A stretch of 64,000 bases of DNA. Source: Takakia lepidozioides (taxonomy: Eukaryota > Streptophyta > Takakiopsida > Takakiales > Takakiaceae). Positions 35,698-48,100 of the stretch are shown here, in pieces (positions within the stretch are counted from its first letter, which is position 1; every line of letters starts with the position of its first letter). Under the pieces are notes generated by a model, which did no database searches, was not told the DNA's origin, and saw only the letters and a program-made list of their open reading frames with translations. The stretch is from assembly GCA_030704615.1 (NCBI GenBank), contig CM060734.1:7502001-7566000 (forward strand), written 5' to 3'. Made by a program: the position numbers and the translations under genes.

Positions 35698-37019
35698 TTG
35701 CATTTCCCAACATATATTTTCTCTCTTGGTGTTGGAGCCTTTGCCTATAAGTTTTCTTTCTTATGCATCCCCCGCTCTCTTTTTATGTCTTAACATTTTG
35801 ATAAGGAATGGGTGCCGCTCGAATAGAGAACCTTGCACTAGCTGAGAAAGTCGAGCGGAGCCCCAAGGGGCACGAAACTGTGTCTATTCTTTTCTCTCGG
35901 ACGCCAATGCCCTAGCATTAAGAAAGGTGGACTTCGTGGATATAGCAACAGGTGCAAAAGACTACTGGAGCTATATCATTGGTGGTCCCAATGTTTTCCT
36001 CACAAATTTTCGTTCGGTGAAAACAGGACGTGGACCTCTCAGACCTGGATGGCAGGTCTGTGCTCACTACTCTGCTATGTGTCTGATGTAATATCAAGAA
36101 CAGTGACACTGTTATTTGTTTGTTAGACCTCCCATGTGTGATTATAGGGGTTTGATCCCAATTGGTCTACAACACCTCCTTTATACGACTGCAGGATGCC
36201 TTCAAATATCTCGAGTTTTATTGGACAGTTCTGATTTGAGCTTGTTCATATTGTCTGTGAGAGGGTCTTACTCCAGGCCTTGTCATCCTGAAGGTCTGGC
36301 CATCTGTACCCAGTTTGTAGGTGATTGTGATCTCAATCAACTTTAATACATGTATTGATGGCCTCAGAAAGGTGACTGCCATTATGTTTTTGGAGCTAAT
36401 GCTTTGATTACTGTGGTATGGTGAGCTCAAACAGCGTTTTTCTGTAGTATACGGAAGGGTCTGCCCCGTTTGAATGAAGCATCTTCAGGGTAAAGAAGCA
36501 CGACAGTGGTCCAGAGATTCATCCTAGAAACCCAAGATCCTAATGATCCAGAATCACTAGTAATACTTTTCCTTCACTTTTTTATTGGTTAATCCGTTGT
36601 ACTATGTCTGATTGAAAAAAGTGATGCTAAAACCTTGCACTTTGGATCAGACCCCTCAACATTGGAGCATGAAAATTTGAAAAGATTAAGGGTCCATTTT
36701 CTTACCTGACTGCGAGTCCATGATGGATTGACCAATGTGTGCAGGACACATGTTCCCCAATTATGACAGCATACAAGCTCGTTACTGTGGATGCTCCCTA
36801 TTGGGGTTTTGGTACAGGCTGGAGCAGGCTGTCCTGGGGGTACGCTTCTCAAGTTGAGGGTGAAATGGCTGTGTTTCTCTCTATACACACTAACACCGAA
36901 TGTGCATCTTTTTCGGGCTTTATTGGGAATATGAGAAGAAGCTCGGACATGCCATTATTGGGCAGGAAAGGAAATGCACTCACTGGGGAGAGAGAGACAT
37001 TGTTTGCCGCAGCCTTGTG

Positions 37020-37330
37020 GCCATACACGCCGAACCCAGTTTGGGTGGAACAAAAGGACACTACCTTTGTGAGGGGCTCGCTCCGGTAGTGGGACTTACC
37101 TGGGTATATAATTAGGTTGGTCTTTCCAGTTATCCTCTAGCAGACCCTTCATACAAGCATCAATCCTATGTGTGCGAGCTGCCCAGCAATTAGACCCCAG
37201 CAGGGTAGGGCTTTAGGCTCAGCCTCAAGATTTTCAAGGTTGGAGAACAGAGGTGCAGGAACAATGTTCTTGATATTCCTGAAGAGGGTCACTCTCTGGT
37301 GAGAATACCTGGCCACTGTATCAGACAATG
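37020..37330 (-). repeat. Interspersed repeat, copy in the PITP intron
   Basis: It shares, in inverse orientation, GTGGAACAAAAGG.ACTACCTTTGT, CAGGCTCAGCCTC / GAGGCTGAGCCT and the word GGGGTCTAATTGCTGGGC with 47900-48170; the last word recurs at about 62930. No coding motif in this copy. Confidence 0.6.
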
Positions 37331-37454
37331 GATATTGTCTTCAGGCTGCCTGCATATCGGGCAATTACTTTCTAGTGCCGAGGACTTCAAAGAAATAGAG
37401 TCCTTGCCTATGTCACAGACTGGAAACAAGTTCAGGGAAGTAACTTCCTTCCAC

Positions 37455-37456
<2 letters not shown>

Positions 37457-37491
<35 letters not shown>
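37457..37491. repeat. (GA)n microsatellite
   Basis: About 17 GA dinucleotides in uninterrupted tandem. Confidence 0.95.
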
Positions 37492-37492
<1 letters not shown>

Positions 37493-38460
37493 TTTATGGC
37501 TTCAGCTTATGCGCATACAGCTTATGGGACAGGAATGGACCAGGCTTCAAGATTCAAATGTTCCCTCCAGATATTTTGTAAATGAGAGAGGGGGTTGGCA
37601 CCTGCTACATGTAATTCGCTACTGTTTTGGTTGAAGATAGTACAGCGGAGTGACAGTGTTATATATTGTCATATTTGCAGGGGAAAGAGCATTATTCATG
37701 GAAAGTCACAGGCGGTGCTTTGGTTGGATTGATGATTGGTTTGGTCTCACATTGGATGATGTGCGGCGATTAGAACTTGAAATTGATGCTACTTTAAATC
37801 AGGTTTGTCTCCACCTATTCTGCCATCCTTAAGTGATAAGTGCTGTTTTGAGCTGTTTGGTAATTTCTGTATCCTGTGAATTGTAGGCAAACTAGTGTGG
37901 TGGAGTGGTGATAGGGTGAGAGGTAGACAACAGGAAGGAGGATTAGCACATGGAGGACCCACAGAAGAACAAAGTGCAGAAAGAGTATAATGTATGTAGA
38001 AAGCATTCATTGGTTTGGTTCTGTTTTTGAAGAGTGGTCAGAGGGCATCTGCATCAATTTTCTCGACCAGCATTGATTAATGATTGACAACACCTGCTTT
38101 GATGCTTGTGTTGTTCCTCGTTCCTGTAAACCCCTGGTCTGAAAGTTGCTGACTTTGTTGGATCTCAACGCAATTACTAGGTCAACCACCAAGTTTATTT
38201 CATGGGCAAAACAAGTGCTCTATTCATGAGGAATTGTTCGCTTGAGAGAGTACCTCCCTTTGAGGTCTCTATGCAAGAATATTGTGTGGTCTGCTCTGAT
38301 TTAGGAGAAATTGTCATTCAAGAGAGAGCTAGTGAAATCCATGTATAGCTCTTTCAAGTAGAGGATTTTCACATTACAGATGGAGTCTGCTGGAACCATT
38401 CTGACACACAGTCACTAATCTGGCATGTATCAGTGTAGACTGCTTTTATTGAGTGGCTTT

Positions 38461-38658
38461 TGAGATTTTTCGTTGAGAGTTTACGTAACAGGGTGCAAAC
38501 TTACTCTTTGAGCAAGCACACTCCATCTGCACCAGAGACTGACATCTCAAGTAACGCAACTACTCCAACTGCAGAAACAAGTGTGTCTGGATTAGATGGT
38601 TCGTGTTTCATAGAGACTGGGAGCATAGACAAGCAAGAAGAAGATTCGAAAATACAGG
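38461..38658 (+). CDS. Possible exon downstream of the PITP fragment
   Basis: The open stretch FFVESLRNRVQTYSLSKHTP is followed by a Ser/Thr-rich, acidic tail ending KQEEDSKIQ at a GTAAAA donor. It follows the PITP exons on the same strand but its phase does not continue theirs, so membership is uncertain. Confidence 0.3.
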
Positions 38659-38659
38659 T

Positions 38660-39355
38660 AAAATAATCGTGTAGCAACTCGTCAATGCTGTGATTCTAGT
38701 CTGTTCTGCATTGTGCTTTCAGATACATCCATACCAGGTGCTTGAATGAAAGCCTCTTTCATGACCGTGCTCATCAACTTATAAATGCTTGGGACAGTGC
38801 TAGGCAGAGCACATTCACTGGCCTATGCCTGTGAGCATTTCTGTAGTGACACCTCAAATGATTGTGCAATAGCTAGCTCTCATCTTTGCAGCTGTGGTGC
38901 ATTCACTATTGAAGTTCCTCTATTGCAGCTAAAGAACGTGCATTTGCATTTGGTCAACATTTACTTACAGATCTCAGTGGGGTATCACTGCAGACGGATA
39001 CGGACTATTGGTTGTTGTCCGATGCAGGCGTTGCCATCACCAATACGTGGAGAAGTGATCGTATTCAAAGATTTTTAGCCCAGTAGGTTTCATTAACGTC
39101 AGTTTCAGGGAAACAGTTTCTGAAGTACATACATGTAGGGTTCAAAGGGTGTATACTTGGTCTTCATGGCCGATAAATGTTGTATTGCAAGTAAAACTCA
39201 AGTACTTAAGTACTCAAGCTTGAGTACTCAAACTTGAGTTTACTCAAGAAAAATTGAGTAAAATTGTAACTCTTTCAAGCCTACTACCACCATGTTGAAT
39301 GTCTGCTGTAGAAACTGCTTGAAAGAATTACAATTTACCCGAGAAATTGTTTTAA
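38660..39355. other. No gene seen
   Basis: Includes a compact self-complementary repeat near 39195-39250 made of ACTCAAG / CTTGAGT words. Confidence 0.4.
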
Positions 39356-39741
39356 TATTAAATGAACATTAGGGTGAAAAAAGTCTTGACATTTATTTAT
39401 GTCATACGAGGGATGACACACATTTCACACGTCTTAAATTGGAGCGATTATATGATGTGAGGAGTGTCAAAATGATGTGCAGGTGATGTGCACTAATATG
39501 ACATGTAATTTGTCATTTATTCGAGTAGATTTAGTTACAAATTTCACACGAAAATTGCATTCAACCTTCGTATAAGTATCGTACGAGGCCAATGTACACG
39601 GATTTCACACGTTACCGACGTTGAAATCGGACACATCACATTCGCGCATTAAGCACACGGAAATAGGGTTTGTCAATAAGTTGCGGAATCCGTGCGATTA
39701 AGGTGCGAACCCTTGAAAATCCGGATTTCGCACAGTAAAGA

Positions 39742-40080
39742 TCAAAAATCCGTGGCTCGGGATCTTTGAGATGTTGACGTGAATCCACTTTGGATAATGT
39801 GAGTGTGCACCTGCTTTCCAGCTTCCTGACCTTCCATCTTGATGCACTTAAGCAAGAGACAGACATACATATCTGAATCTGCTGAAATGCCTCCTTGGTT
39901 TAGAGTTTGTAGAGCCTCTGTCAGGCTGTCTGCCGCACAAAGTATCTTCACATGCCCAGAAGTGCCAGAAGAGGCATTGTGGACTCCCTCTCTTGATCCT
40001 CTTTCAGAAGCTGTGGTCATGGGTGAGGTGCCTAATTTTATCAATTGTGCCGCTGCAGCTGCTGCCTTTAGTTGACCATC
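39742..40080 (-). pseudogene. PPR protein, N-terminal fragment
   Basis: The frame reads ASERGSREGVHNASSG, then LCAADSLTEALQTLNQGGIS, DMYVCLLLKCIKMEGQEAGK and QVHTHIIQSGF. The EAL..L / YxxLL..C / GKxVHxHIIxSGF pattern is typical of the first repeats of land-plant PLS-class PPR proteins, organelle RNA-processing or editing factors. It stops soon after; the rest of the repeats are absent. A VDGQLxxAAAAxQLI segment precedes it. A sister fragment lies at 55581-55690. Confidence 0.8.
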
Positions 40081-40800
40081 TACCCATGAGGTTTCTTGTA
40101 GCTACTAACCCACATGGAATCAAGGTAATCTGGAGCTTGAAGTCCAGCCCGCTTGGGTGAATCTGGACCCACACTCTATCCCTGCTGGCAGAAACAAGAA
40201 GAAGACAAAGACAGGGAAAAACAGGGAAACACTCTGATAACAGGGAAAAACAGGCTGAAATGTGTTGAAGAAGGTACCTTCATTAGCAGCGTTTTGTTCT
40301 ATCAATTGCACTGCCGCCGCTGCCGTTTCTAGTTGACCATCTACCCGCACGGAGTAGCTATTGATCCATAGGGAAACAGAAGTAATCTTGTGTTTGAAAT
40401 CCGGCCCTCTTGGATGAATCTGGACCTCTATCCCTGGTCCTCAGCTATCCCTACATGTGTACAAATCATGAATACATCCTCAACCTTGCTGCTAGCAGCT
40501 GACACTGATGGCATGAAGTTCTTCCAGCAAACACCCTAAACCCTAATGATGAGAAGGCAAAACAGACTAAAATAGGTTGAAGAAGAAGGTACAGGGAGCA
40601 CAAAATCACTCTAAAACGACCATAGATCCACCAACGAGCTAACTTGCAGAATTCAACATGAAAAATTAGGGACGACTCTACTAACAAGGAAAACAGGCTG
40701 AAATGCATTGAAGAAGGTACCTTCATTAGCAGTGCCTTGTTCTATCAATGCGCTGCTGCCGCTGCTGTTTCCAGTTGACCATCTACCCACGCATGGCGAG
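40010..40800 (-). repeat. PPR first-exon segment present three times
   Basis: About 40020-40100, 40240-40350 and 40690-40795 share TCATTAGCAGYG...GTTCTATCAATTG-like sequence and GTTGACCATCTACCC. On the minus strand they encode VDGQLKAAAAAAQLI, VDGQLETAAAAVQLIEQNAA and VDGQLETAAAA. Copies 2 and 3 also share NEGTFFNxFQPVF downstream. Confidence 0.75.
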
Positions 40801-41217
40801 ATTGAGCAGGCAGAGATTGAAACATGGCCTGCTAAGACCAAGCTGACGCGGAAGGGCGCGGGAGAGGAGGGGAGAGGAGAGGAGAGGAGGGAAAAGAGAG
40901 CAGACAGATCGCGGGGATTAAAGGAATAAAAGAAAAGCAAAAAAACGATGCATCGCGATTTGATCCCGCGGTGCATCTCGGCATAATCTACGTCCTTACC
41001 ACTAGACTACATCTCAAAGATCCCGGGCCACTGATTTTTAACAATTTACGTATGAGATCCGTTTTTTCAAGGGTGCATATAACTTTCGCACGCATTTCGT
41101 ATTTCATCATCATACACCACATATGTACTAATTTGATATCATATGCGAACAACCGGATATGATGTTAAGTCCATACGATTGAACTACATGATGAAATAAT
41201 GCGAACTTGTCACACAT

Positions 41218-41575
41218 TCCGTCGTCAAGTGTCGTGTTATAATTATCTTAGAAACGACACTCACAAAAAACGTTTGTCGTATAACAACATCTTGCAAGGT
41301 TTTGACACCACATCTATGCAGATTCTACACCAACCAAAATATAGTACAACTTTAGCGCGACATCAATAATCACCATAAAATAGTACGAAATTTTCATGCA
41401 TATAGTCATCAAGTTTCGTACTATAATTGTCTCAAAAGCGACACTAACAAAAAGCGTTAGTTATATTGCAACATCTTACAAAGTTTTAACACCACATCAG
41501 TGCAATTTCTACATGGACCAAAATCTAGTGCAACTTTAGTACTGACACCCTTAATCACCATAAATAGCACATGTT
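41218..41575. repeat. Imperfect tandem duplication, about 180-bp unit
   Basis: Both units contain GTCGTRTTATAATT-like starts, CGACACTMACAAAAARCGTT, GCAACATCTTRCAA, ACACCACATC and TAATCACCATAAA. It lies just outside the right arm of the candidate inverted-repeat element and may belong to it. Confidence 0.7.
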
Positions 41576-42058
41576 CAGTATTATATAGTAGTCATAACAT
41601 GATCTTGTAAAGGCAAAGGTAGTCATTTTCAGAAAATATGGCATACAAACAGTTCCAATATAGTTAGTAGTCGACTCTCAATGCCATGACTAAATCAAAA
41701 TTGAGATGCTATGCTACTGCGAATAAAGGCCATTTGTAGTCTTGAATTCATAAGGAAAGCCATAGATGAAAGAGCATGTCTATTGTCAGGAGCACCATTG
41801 GTGTCAGACTCAGACCACTGGGCCTTTCAACTATACCCACAAAAGACTCTAGAACCCCTCAGCCAATTTACCTTAGATATGCCTCTGAACGTGTCTCTGA
41901 TCTATGGCTACCTTGCAAAATAGCTTCGGGCGCCAACTCCCTGCCCATTGCATACTAGATACAAGCTAAACTACAGACAAAACAACTTATTTGGCAACGA
42001 GATCAACAGTATAAGGCAGCTTGGATCTAATTGGTCCTACAAATGAAATGACACTTAC

Positions 42059-43291
42059 TCATCTTTTTAAAGCCAAGATCATGGGGAATAATGGTGTAGA
42101 ATTCACTGCAAACCAACCAACCCAGCGATCAACAGATGAACGTTAATGGTATCTATCGCCCTGCTCTGTTGCAACACATTCCGACATACCCTTCTTTTGG
42201 AAGCTTGTCTCACAACCAAGTGGGAGATCCAAGAAGGAAATTGTTCCCTAAACATACTGGCACTTTAAATGACAGCGGTCAGACCAATCAATCTTGTAAA
42301 TGTCAACCTCAATGTAAGGTTGACACTACAAAACCACTGGTGCCAAAAAAGGAAAAAGAAGTAAAGGAGTCTTCAGGCACCTGCTCAATGTTTCAAGAGG
42401 TTCTCGATTTGAGTTCTCCAACGCAGCAGCGATGCTCTTTAATACTTCAAAGCCCTAGTCAATGCATATGGCAAACAGAGTCCAAAATATTATCTTTCAG
42501 TTCAGCCTTACCTTATTGGCCAAAAATTGCTTGCTAACAACTCAAATCACAATGGAAATTCACAAATGACATGCAAGGGAGGATTCAATGGTCTATATAT
42601 TCCCTTGTATCGTGTTCATAGACCCAGTGCCCAGTCCTAGTGGAAGGGAAAACGGGCGATGTTAAGGGAGAAAATGGGGCTCGGCAGGATTTGTTCTTCT
42701 CTAAGAGGTTCTCTTCACATATTCCAGGGCTTGGAAATTTCAGTATCCTGTTACGGACACACCCTGGTCTGTTTGACAAGTCGGTACCTGAGACAGAGCA
42801 ATGGTTGATTTTGAGAGTCAGAATTCAAAATTTGTTCATTTTGTCCCTTGGCAACAAAAGCCAACTTAGTGCATGCTAGGAAAACGTTGCAGATTATGCA
42901 CCTTCAAGATAGTTGACTTGCTGAGTTTCCCCAGAGGCATTTTCTTTGCATCATAACCTGTCAAAAGCAAATAATCCGAAGGTAAGAAGATCATATGATT
43001 TGTATATTGTGTTCAGGGGGACTTTCATATGCAAACCTTCAGGAACCATAAGTGCAACCTGTTCGAGCTTTGAAGGATTCCAAGCCCGGTGAACAACATG
43101 TCACGACCAGCAACACCAACACAGCTAAGAAAATAGACAACATGAAACCAGAACTTCACCTATCTCAATCATCTGTTGCTTCATCATATTCATGTCACAA
43201 ATAAGAGAAATGAACTCCTGCACGAGTCGATCCAGTTTGCTTTGCGGAGGTGGACCACTGCTCACTGCAGCATCTTTCTTCTTCCCCTTTT
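42059..43291 (-). pseudogene. PARP2: PARP2-type poly(ADP-ribose) polymerase, regulatory-domain exons only
   Basis: Four exons with matching phases: 43291-43160 (KKKDAAVSSGPPPQ, SKLDRLVQEFISLICDMNMM, KQQMIEI), 42957-42902 (GYDAKKMPLGKLSKSTILK), 42454-42381 (GFEVLKSIAAALENSNREPL) and 42105-42059 (EFYTIIPHDLGFKKM). This is the alpha-helical regulatory domain that precedes the catalytic fold of PARP2, which makes poly(ADP-ribose) at DNA breaks. Exon joins restore GYDAKK and LSSEFYT. Neither the WGR domain upstream nor the ADP-ribosyltransferase domain downstream is found, so the fragment cannot be active. No stop or shift lies inside it. Confidence 0.9.
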
Positions 43292-43750
43292 CTTGTCAGA
43301 AACAGGAGGGGGCAGCAAAATACAAACCCATCAGATTTGTTAAGCAGCCAACTATTCATTCTATCATCTCTCTCTCTCGGTCTGTGACGCATCCCTCCCT
43401 CGCCTGATAATATTTGGAAGCGTGCACTATCTCGTACATTGAAGGTCAAATTGAAACAAATTCAAGAGAAACGCATGGGGCAGCTTTCTTGTTTCAGGAT
43501 TCCTATCATGACATTAGAATTCTCCACTACCGTACAGATCAACGAGGTCAAGTACTCAAAAACTGACTGTAAAGATATGCCAAAAAAATGAGAAACACTC
43601 CAGTGATGGTGCAACTATCCATAGCACTAAAATTAACAAAATCAGTAATAAGCAATGTTCACAAAGATTATCGCACTATGTGCTTGCGCAGATAGAGGTA
43701 TTGTGATCCCTCCAGATCACTGAACAACAAGAGCAGATAAAGGAAATTAC

Positions 43751-43915
43751 CTCTGAAAGACCAACTGACAAGTTATTGGAGATGAACCGGCCAGGCAAGC
43801 TCCCTGTAGGTTGATGTGCTCCACTTGAAGGCCCCCCTCCCAACCCTGGGTTCCGTGAGGATAATGAATTTGGCATTGTCCGCATGTTGTAACTTGCTGG
43901 GGCATCGTGCAATCC
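43751..43915 (-). pseudogene. CCR4-NOT subunit NOT2 (VIP2-like), single exon
   Basis: One exon of 55 codons with AG acceptor and GT donor reads GLHDAPASYNMRTMPNSLSS, RNPGLGGGPSSGAHQPTGSL and PGRFISNNLSVGLSE. Plant NOT2/VIP2 proteins have the same order (GLHN..., MPGSLSSRN, SSGVQQPTGSL, GRFASNNLPVALS). NOT2 is a scaffold subunit of the deadenylase complex. The rest of the gene, including the conserved NOT-box C-terminus, is not in the window. It lies on the same strand between kinesin-12 and PARP2. Confidence 0.8.
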
Positions 43916-43919
43916 CTGA

Positions 43920-45127
43920 AGGCTCCCCAGCTAACTTGCCTTGAAGGAGTCCACAATCCTCCAGTGAAATCTGCACATAGTGTCCACATCTTGATAGAAA
44001 CCATTATTATGGAGTATTGACAAGTCTTAACAAGTATTGACAAGTTCCTCGGGAAGAAGTTGCTGGCTCCTTCTGGCAGGAATGGACACTCCTTTACTGA
44101 GAGGGCGAAGTACCTGGTGAACGAGAAAGCGCTGCTCAACTTATGCACAAAGGCTGAGGGGAGTGGTTGTCTCTTTGAATTCCAGAATTTTCAGGAGAGG
44201 GATACATGCCGTGACATTGTTGCTTGGCCGCTTTATCCAAGCAGCGGCCTTCAGGATCACAAAGCTAATCAATGACACGGTTGCTTGTAGATATGCCATT
44301 TTGCAGAGTTCAGAATCCTGAAAGCCAGAAGTGATTGAGGTTCTAGTCATCTCAGTCCACCCACACACCACACCCCTCCTCTAGCTCTCTGTCTGTGTAT
44401 TTTTAAAAGCCGTCGATGCAAATTTGCAATCAATGCTCACCTTTATACACTGTGATTGTCTGCCTCTGTTGAACAATGACTACCTCTTATGCAGAGTTTC
44501 CTAGAGGACTTCTAAAAGATGATGTCATAGCCTCCATTTTCTGATGAAGAGGTGCTAAATGCTTTTCAAGAATAAAAATTGTGTACTGGGTCTTTTTCAC
44601 CCAGTTCGAGAAGACATGTCCCATACTTCGAGGAGGTACCATTATGTCCATTCTTCTTTCCCTCATCACCCCCCATTTTCCCTCATCCCCTTTCCTGCTC
44701 CCGGGGGAAGAGTGAGTATGCCAGTCTGATGATTACCTTTTCCTGTAAGCCAGTGTCTGTGATAAGTTTTGAAAGATATCAAAAGAACAATTACAAAGGT
44801 GGGCTCATGCACTTAGAGGTATCAGAGTACTGGATGCTACATGTTGTTCCTTGTCTTTTCCCTCCCTCATCTTATTACATGAAATTTTTTACCTTTGTTG
44901 CAAATAAATTTTCACTTGTGATATTGACACACTTCCTTCATTACCGTGCACCCCCTTTGGCTGCAACTAGTGTCTCTTTCATCTAATGATGATGTCAGAG
45001 AAATAGCAGATAACCAAGCCTAGATGCTGTCAATAATCCTTACTCCTCCTACAATTCTTCCAGATAAAAAGGGAAGCTACCCAAGACATACATAATAACA
45101 AGAAAAAGTGGGGTCTAGGTAGACAAC
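43920..45127. other. No supported exon
   Basis: This follows the last recognised kinesin-12 exon on the minus strand. Short ORFs lack motifs. Confidence 0.4.
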
Positions 45128-48100
45128 CTTGAGCTGTCTTTGAAATTTCTCTACAGCCTGTAGGGCCTCTGTGAACTTGTACTCAAGCTGAATACACCTC
45201 TCTGCTTCCAGCTCTGCCCTCTCCTCACTCTGATTTGGAACATGGTAGGGACTTGGTCAAAATCTTTCTCAAATCTCCTGGTTAAGAGAAGTTAGATAGT
45301 GGCTCAAAGCACAGATACTGCATGAATCAAAACAATGTGTTGAAGAAGAACCTGTTGCAGCTGGGCCTTCAGCTCAGATACAAATTTCAGGTGGTGTGCC
45401 TGTTCCAATTTCAGGGCATCTACCTCAAGTGCTTTTCCCTGAAAGGAAAGCAGCCACGACTTTTCATGTCCATGTCAACCCTTCATATCACCAGTTCAAG
45501 TGTCTTTAGTCCATCAACCATACCCACACACGACTTTTCAAGCACTCATTTGTGGTGAAGCCCTGTCACTATGTTACTGCATCCGTAAAAAATAGTCTCT
45601 CTACAAAGCTTCAAATGGCATGATAAGAACCAAGTGACAGAAAATATGGCTCCATGTTCTAGAACTGCTGGACCTGTCACTTGCATGAAAGAACTGTCTT
45701 CATAATGAGAGAGAAGCAAAGGGTATATCGGCACCCTGTTTGTCTTCAGCTCCTTCTGTTGCTGACTGCACTCTGCCTTCCTCTCACCCACCACAAACTG
45801 CAGTTCATCAAGTTGCCTGAAAGAAACATACAGCAGTATGAACTATTAGAGTTACTTGATCTGCTATCTATTTGCCGGAGACTTGCCAATATGAGAACTA
45901 AAGTTACTTGTTGTACTTGATATGAGTTTGGGCACCTTGATATACCAGATACTACGAGAGGAAAATGCAAGCTTTGGCCATGAAGGGGGTCCAGTCCGAA
46001 CCCTGATCAAAACCTTTGGAGGTTAATTAGTCCAAGGGTGTAATTTATTGCCAATGGTGTCTACATTCAGTAGGCCATTTCTATTGAATGAAAAGACACA
46101 ACATAATAGGCCATCCACGATGGCAGTATAGGCAGAATGTCCATTAATTTGTGCTACATGTCATCCTTAATTATCAGATAATATTGTTTCAGAGAAGCTT
46201 GTTGAACTACTGTCAAATGAGTAAAAAGATCACTTTCATCAAAAGCGTGCAGATTTATTGGTTCTTGGTGATGACAATGTTGGAGGATGGCGATGCACAA
46301 ATGGGTGAAACAGCAGTCAACCAACTTGAATTAACTAGGAACTTAGTCAATTACCTCGCCATTCTTGCATTGGACTCTAGACATGTACTCAATTTCCTCC
46401 GGCATTCCTCAGTTTCTCTCTGGTATTTGTCAGCCTGCATTCAGTACAGTCCACACATACAACAAAACTTTTGAAGTGTTCAAGAAAATATGCATGTTGT
46501 ACAAGCATTCTGTGGTTGCACGCAGAGCCAGATATTGGTAAAATACCTGTCGTGCACTTTCCTTCGACAGCATACCTGAATGTGAACCAACTTGATCTCT
46601 TGTTTTTCAGAAGTGAGTTCAGGCGCTAATTCCTCCCTCTGCTGAGGAAGACATGAGTCTCATCAGTCCCACAGCAAAGATGTTATAGTAAGAACCCACA
46701 TTAAATGAGGTGGACAATCAACCTCACAGTCCTTGAAATTCATGAAAGGAGTGGCCAATGACAGGCCCACAACAACAGAAGAAATGAAATGATACTTTAT
46801 AACGTTCACAAAAACTCAAAGAGCTCTTTGAGAAATGGTACTTTACTATACAAGAGAAAGCATGGAACAAGAAAGAGAAATAATGAAATGAAGGGGTAAG
46901 GGAAATGAAATGAAATGGTACTTTATAACCTCCGCGGCAAGCTCAAAGAGGAGAAGAAAACCTGCAGACTGGTAAGGGAATTCAGTGAGAGCCTGCCACC
47001 ACTTCCAGCAACTGTAGGCATCCATCATGGTCACAAGGTTGTTAGTTGGGTAAAATAGATGATTCTTTCTGAAAATCCATTTATTTCCATTGTGTCCTTT
47101 CCCTTCCCTCTACCATTGGTGGGCTAAACCCCCACACAGCTTCGGAAGGGTCACTATCCCATGGGTGTATGCCATTCATTAAGGGTATGTTGTACCCAAA
47201 TTGCAGTCATTGAGGTGTGTCTCTCTTCTCTTTCCTTAAAGTACTGGTTGGGTTTTGCTCAAGAAAAACCCAGTAACCACTTCAAAATTCAGAAACCTCA
47301 ATCCTTCCTCTCAGTCTCTGAACTTCCTGTATCCGTACCCAGGCAAATGCCCTCAGCAGCTTACCTGCATGAGACAATCCATCTTCGTGAGCTTTGAGTT
47401 GTTCGTGATTTCTCTATTCCCACAATCTACGGATAGAGACTGGCAGATGGGAAAACCTACAACGGGAGGACCGCCTATGCCCAGCTTGCACCGGGCACAA
47501 CCAGGAAATTGAAACTGAAGAACACTTCTTCTTTAATTGCTCTCTATATTACGAGATCCGTGGGAGATTCCACTGTCTATTCCGCGGAAGTCAATCTCTC
47601 ACTTAAGTCTTCCACTATGAGGATCACAAATGCTTGGCAGGTTACCTGCACGAGGCCTTCACCCTTAGACAATCCCTGGAGCAGTAGTTGCTTTTGGGCT
47701 GTTTTTTGGCTCTGCTTTTGTTTCCTCTCTCATGTTTTTTTTCCATTTTGTCCCATAAGCTCTTTGAGCTTTCCACGGACGTTATAAAGTACCATTTCAT
47801 TTCATTTCTATTCTACAGTTTGTTCTTCCTAGTTGTTTCTTTCTGATGCAGAGAGGAAAGGAAGATTGCTAATGCCCAATATGCAGGAAGCCTGAAGACG
47901 ATGCAATGCCCTCTCATCAGAGACAGTCACTCTTCATGTACATCAAGAACATAGTCCCTGCACTTCTGTTAATCTTGAGGCTGAGCCTAAAGCCATGGCC
48001 CTGTGGGGTCTAACTGCTGAGTAGATCACACAGCAGATTGAGAAGGGCTTTCTAGAGGAAATCTGGAGAGCATGAACCAATTGTTTATGTCACGTTAAGT

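Larger units (their letters stand above)
35927..37802 (+). pseudogene. Phosphatidylinositol transfer protein (PITP domain), 5'-truncated
   Basis: Three exons are visible. 35927-36055: VDFVDIATGAKDYWSYIIGG and FRSVKTGRGPLRPGWQ before a GT donor. 36745-36839: SPIMTAYKLVTVDAPYWGFG. 37681-37802: ALFMESHRRCFGWIDDWFGL then TLDDVRRLELEIDATLNQ. The motifs KTGRGPL, MxAYKLVxV and HRxxFxWxDxWxxLT with IRxxE are signatures of START-like PITP domains, which carry PI and PC between membranes. After WGFG the conserved RLEQAVLG is in another frame, consistent with one lost base near 36812. The lipid-binding N-terminal exons are absent; sequence similarity ends at X2. The intron between exons 2 and 3 holds an interspersed repeat. 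Confidence 0.8.
39356..41110. mobile_element. Candidate inverted-repeat element enclosing PPR exon pieces
   Basis: The minus strand from 39772 and the plus strand from 41011 both begin ATCTCAAAGATCCCG and stay similar for about 100 bp (GCCAC.GATTTTT, TTTTCAAGGGT, CGCAC...TTCGT) before decaying. The arms therefore face each other around 39773-41010, which holds the PPR fragment and its duplicated first exon. Outer ends and target-site duplications could not be fixed. A related unit lies at 58380-58780. This architecture resembles a Pack-type or foldback DNA transposon carrying host exons; that reading is an inference. Confidence 0.5.

Noticed and set aside
41711-41958. Possible catalytic exon of the PARP2 fragment
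   Set aside because: The open frames are on the plus strand and no PARP-signature residues appear on the minus strand, so the catalytic domain is taken as absent.
44487-44669. Possible WGR domain upstream of the PARP2 exons
   Set aside because: The translation lacks the W-G-R motif and the surrounding conserved residues.
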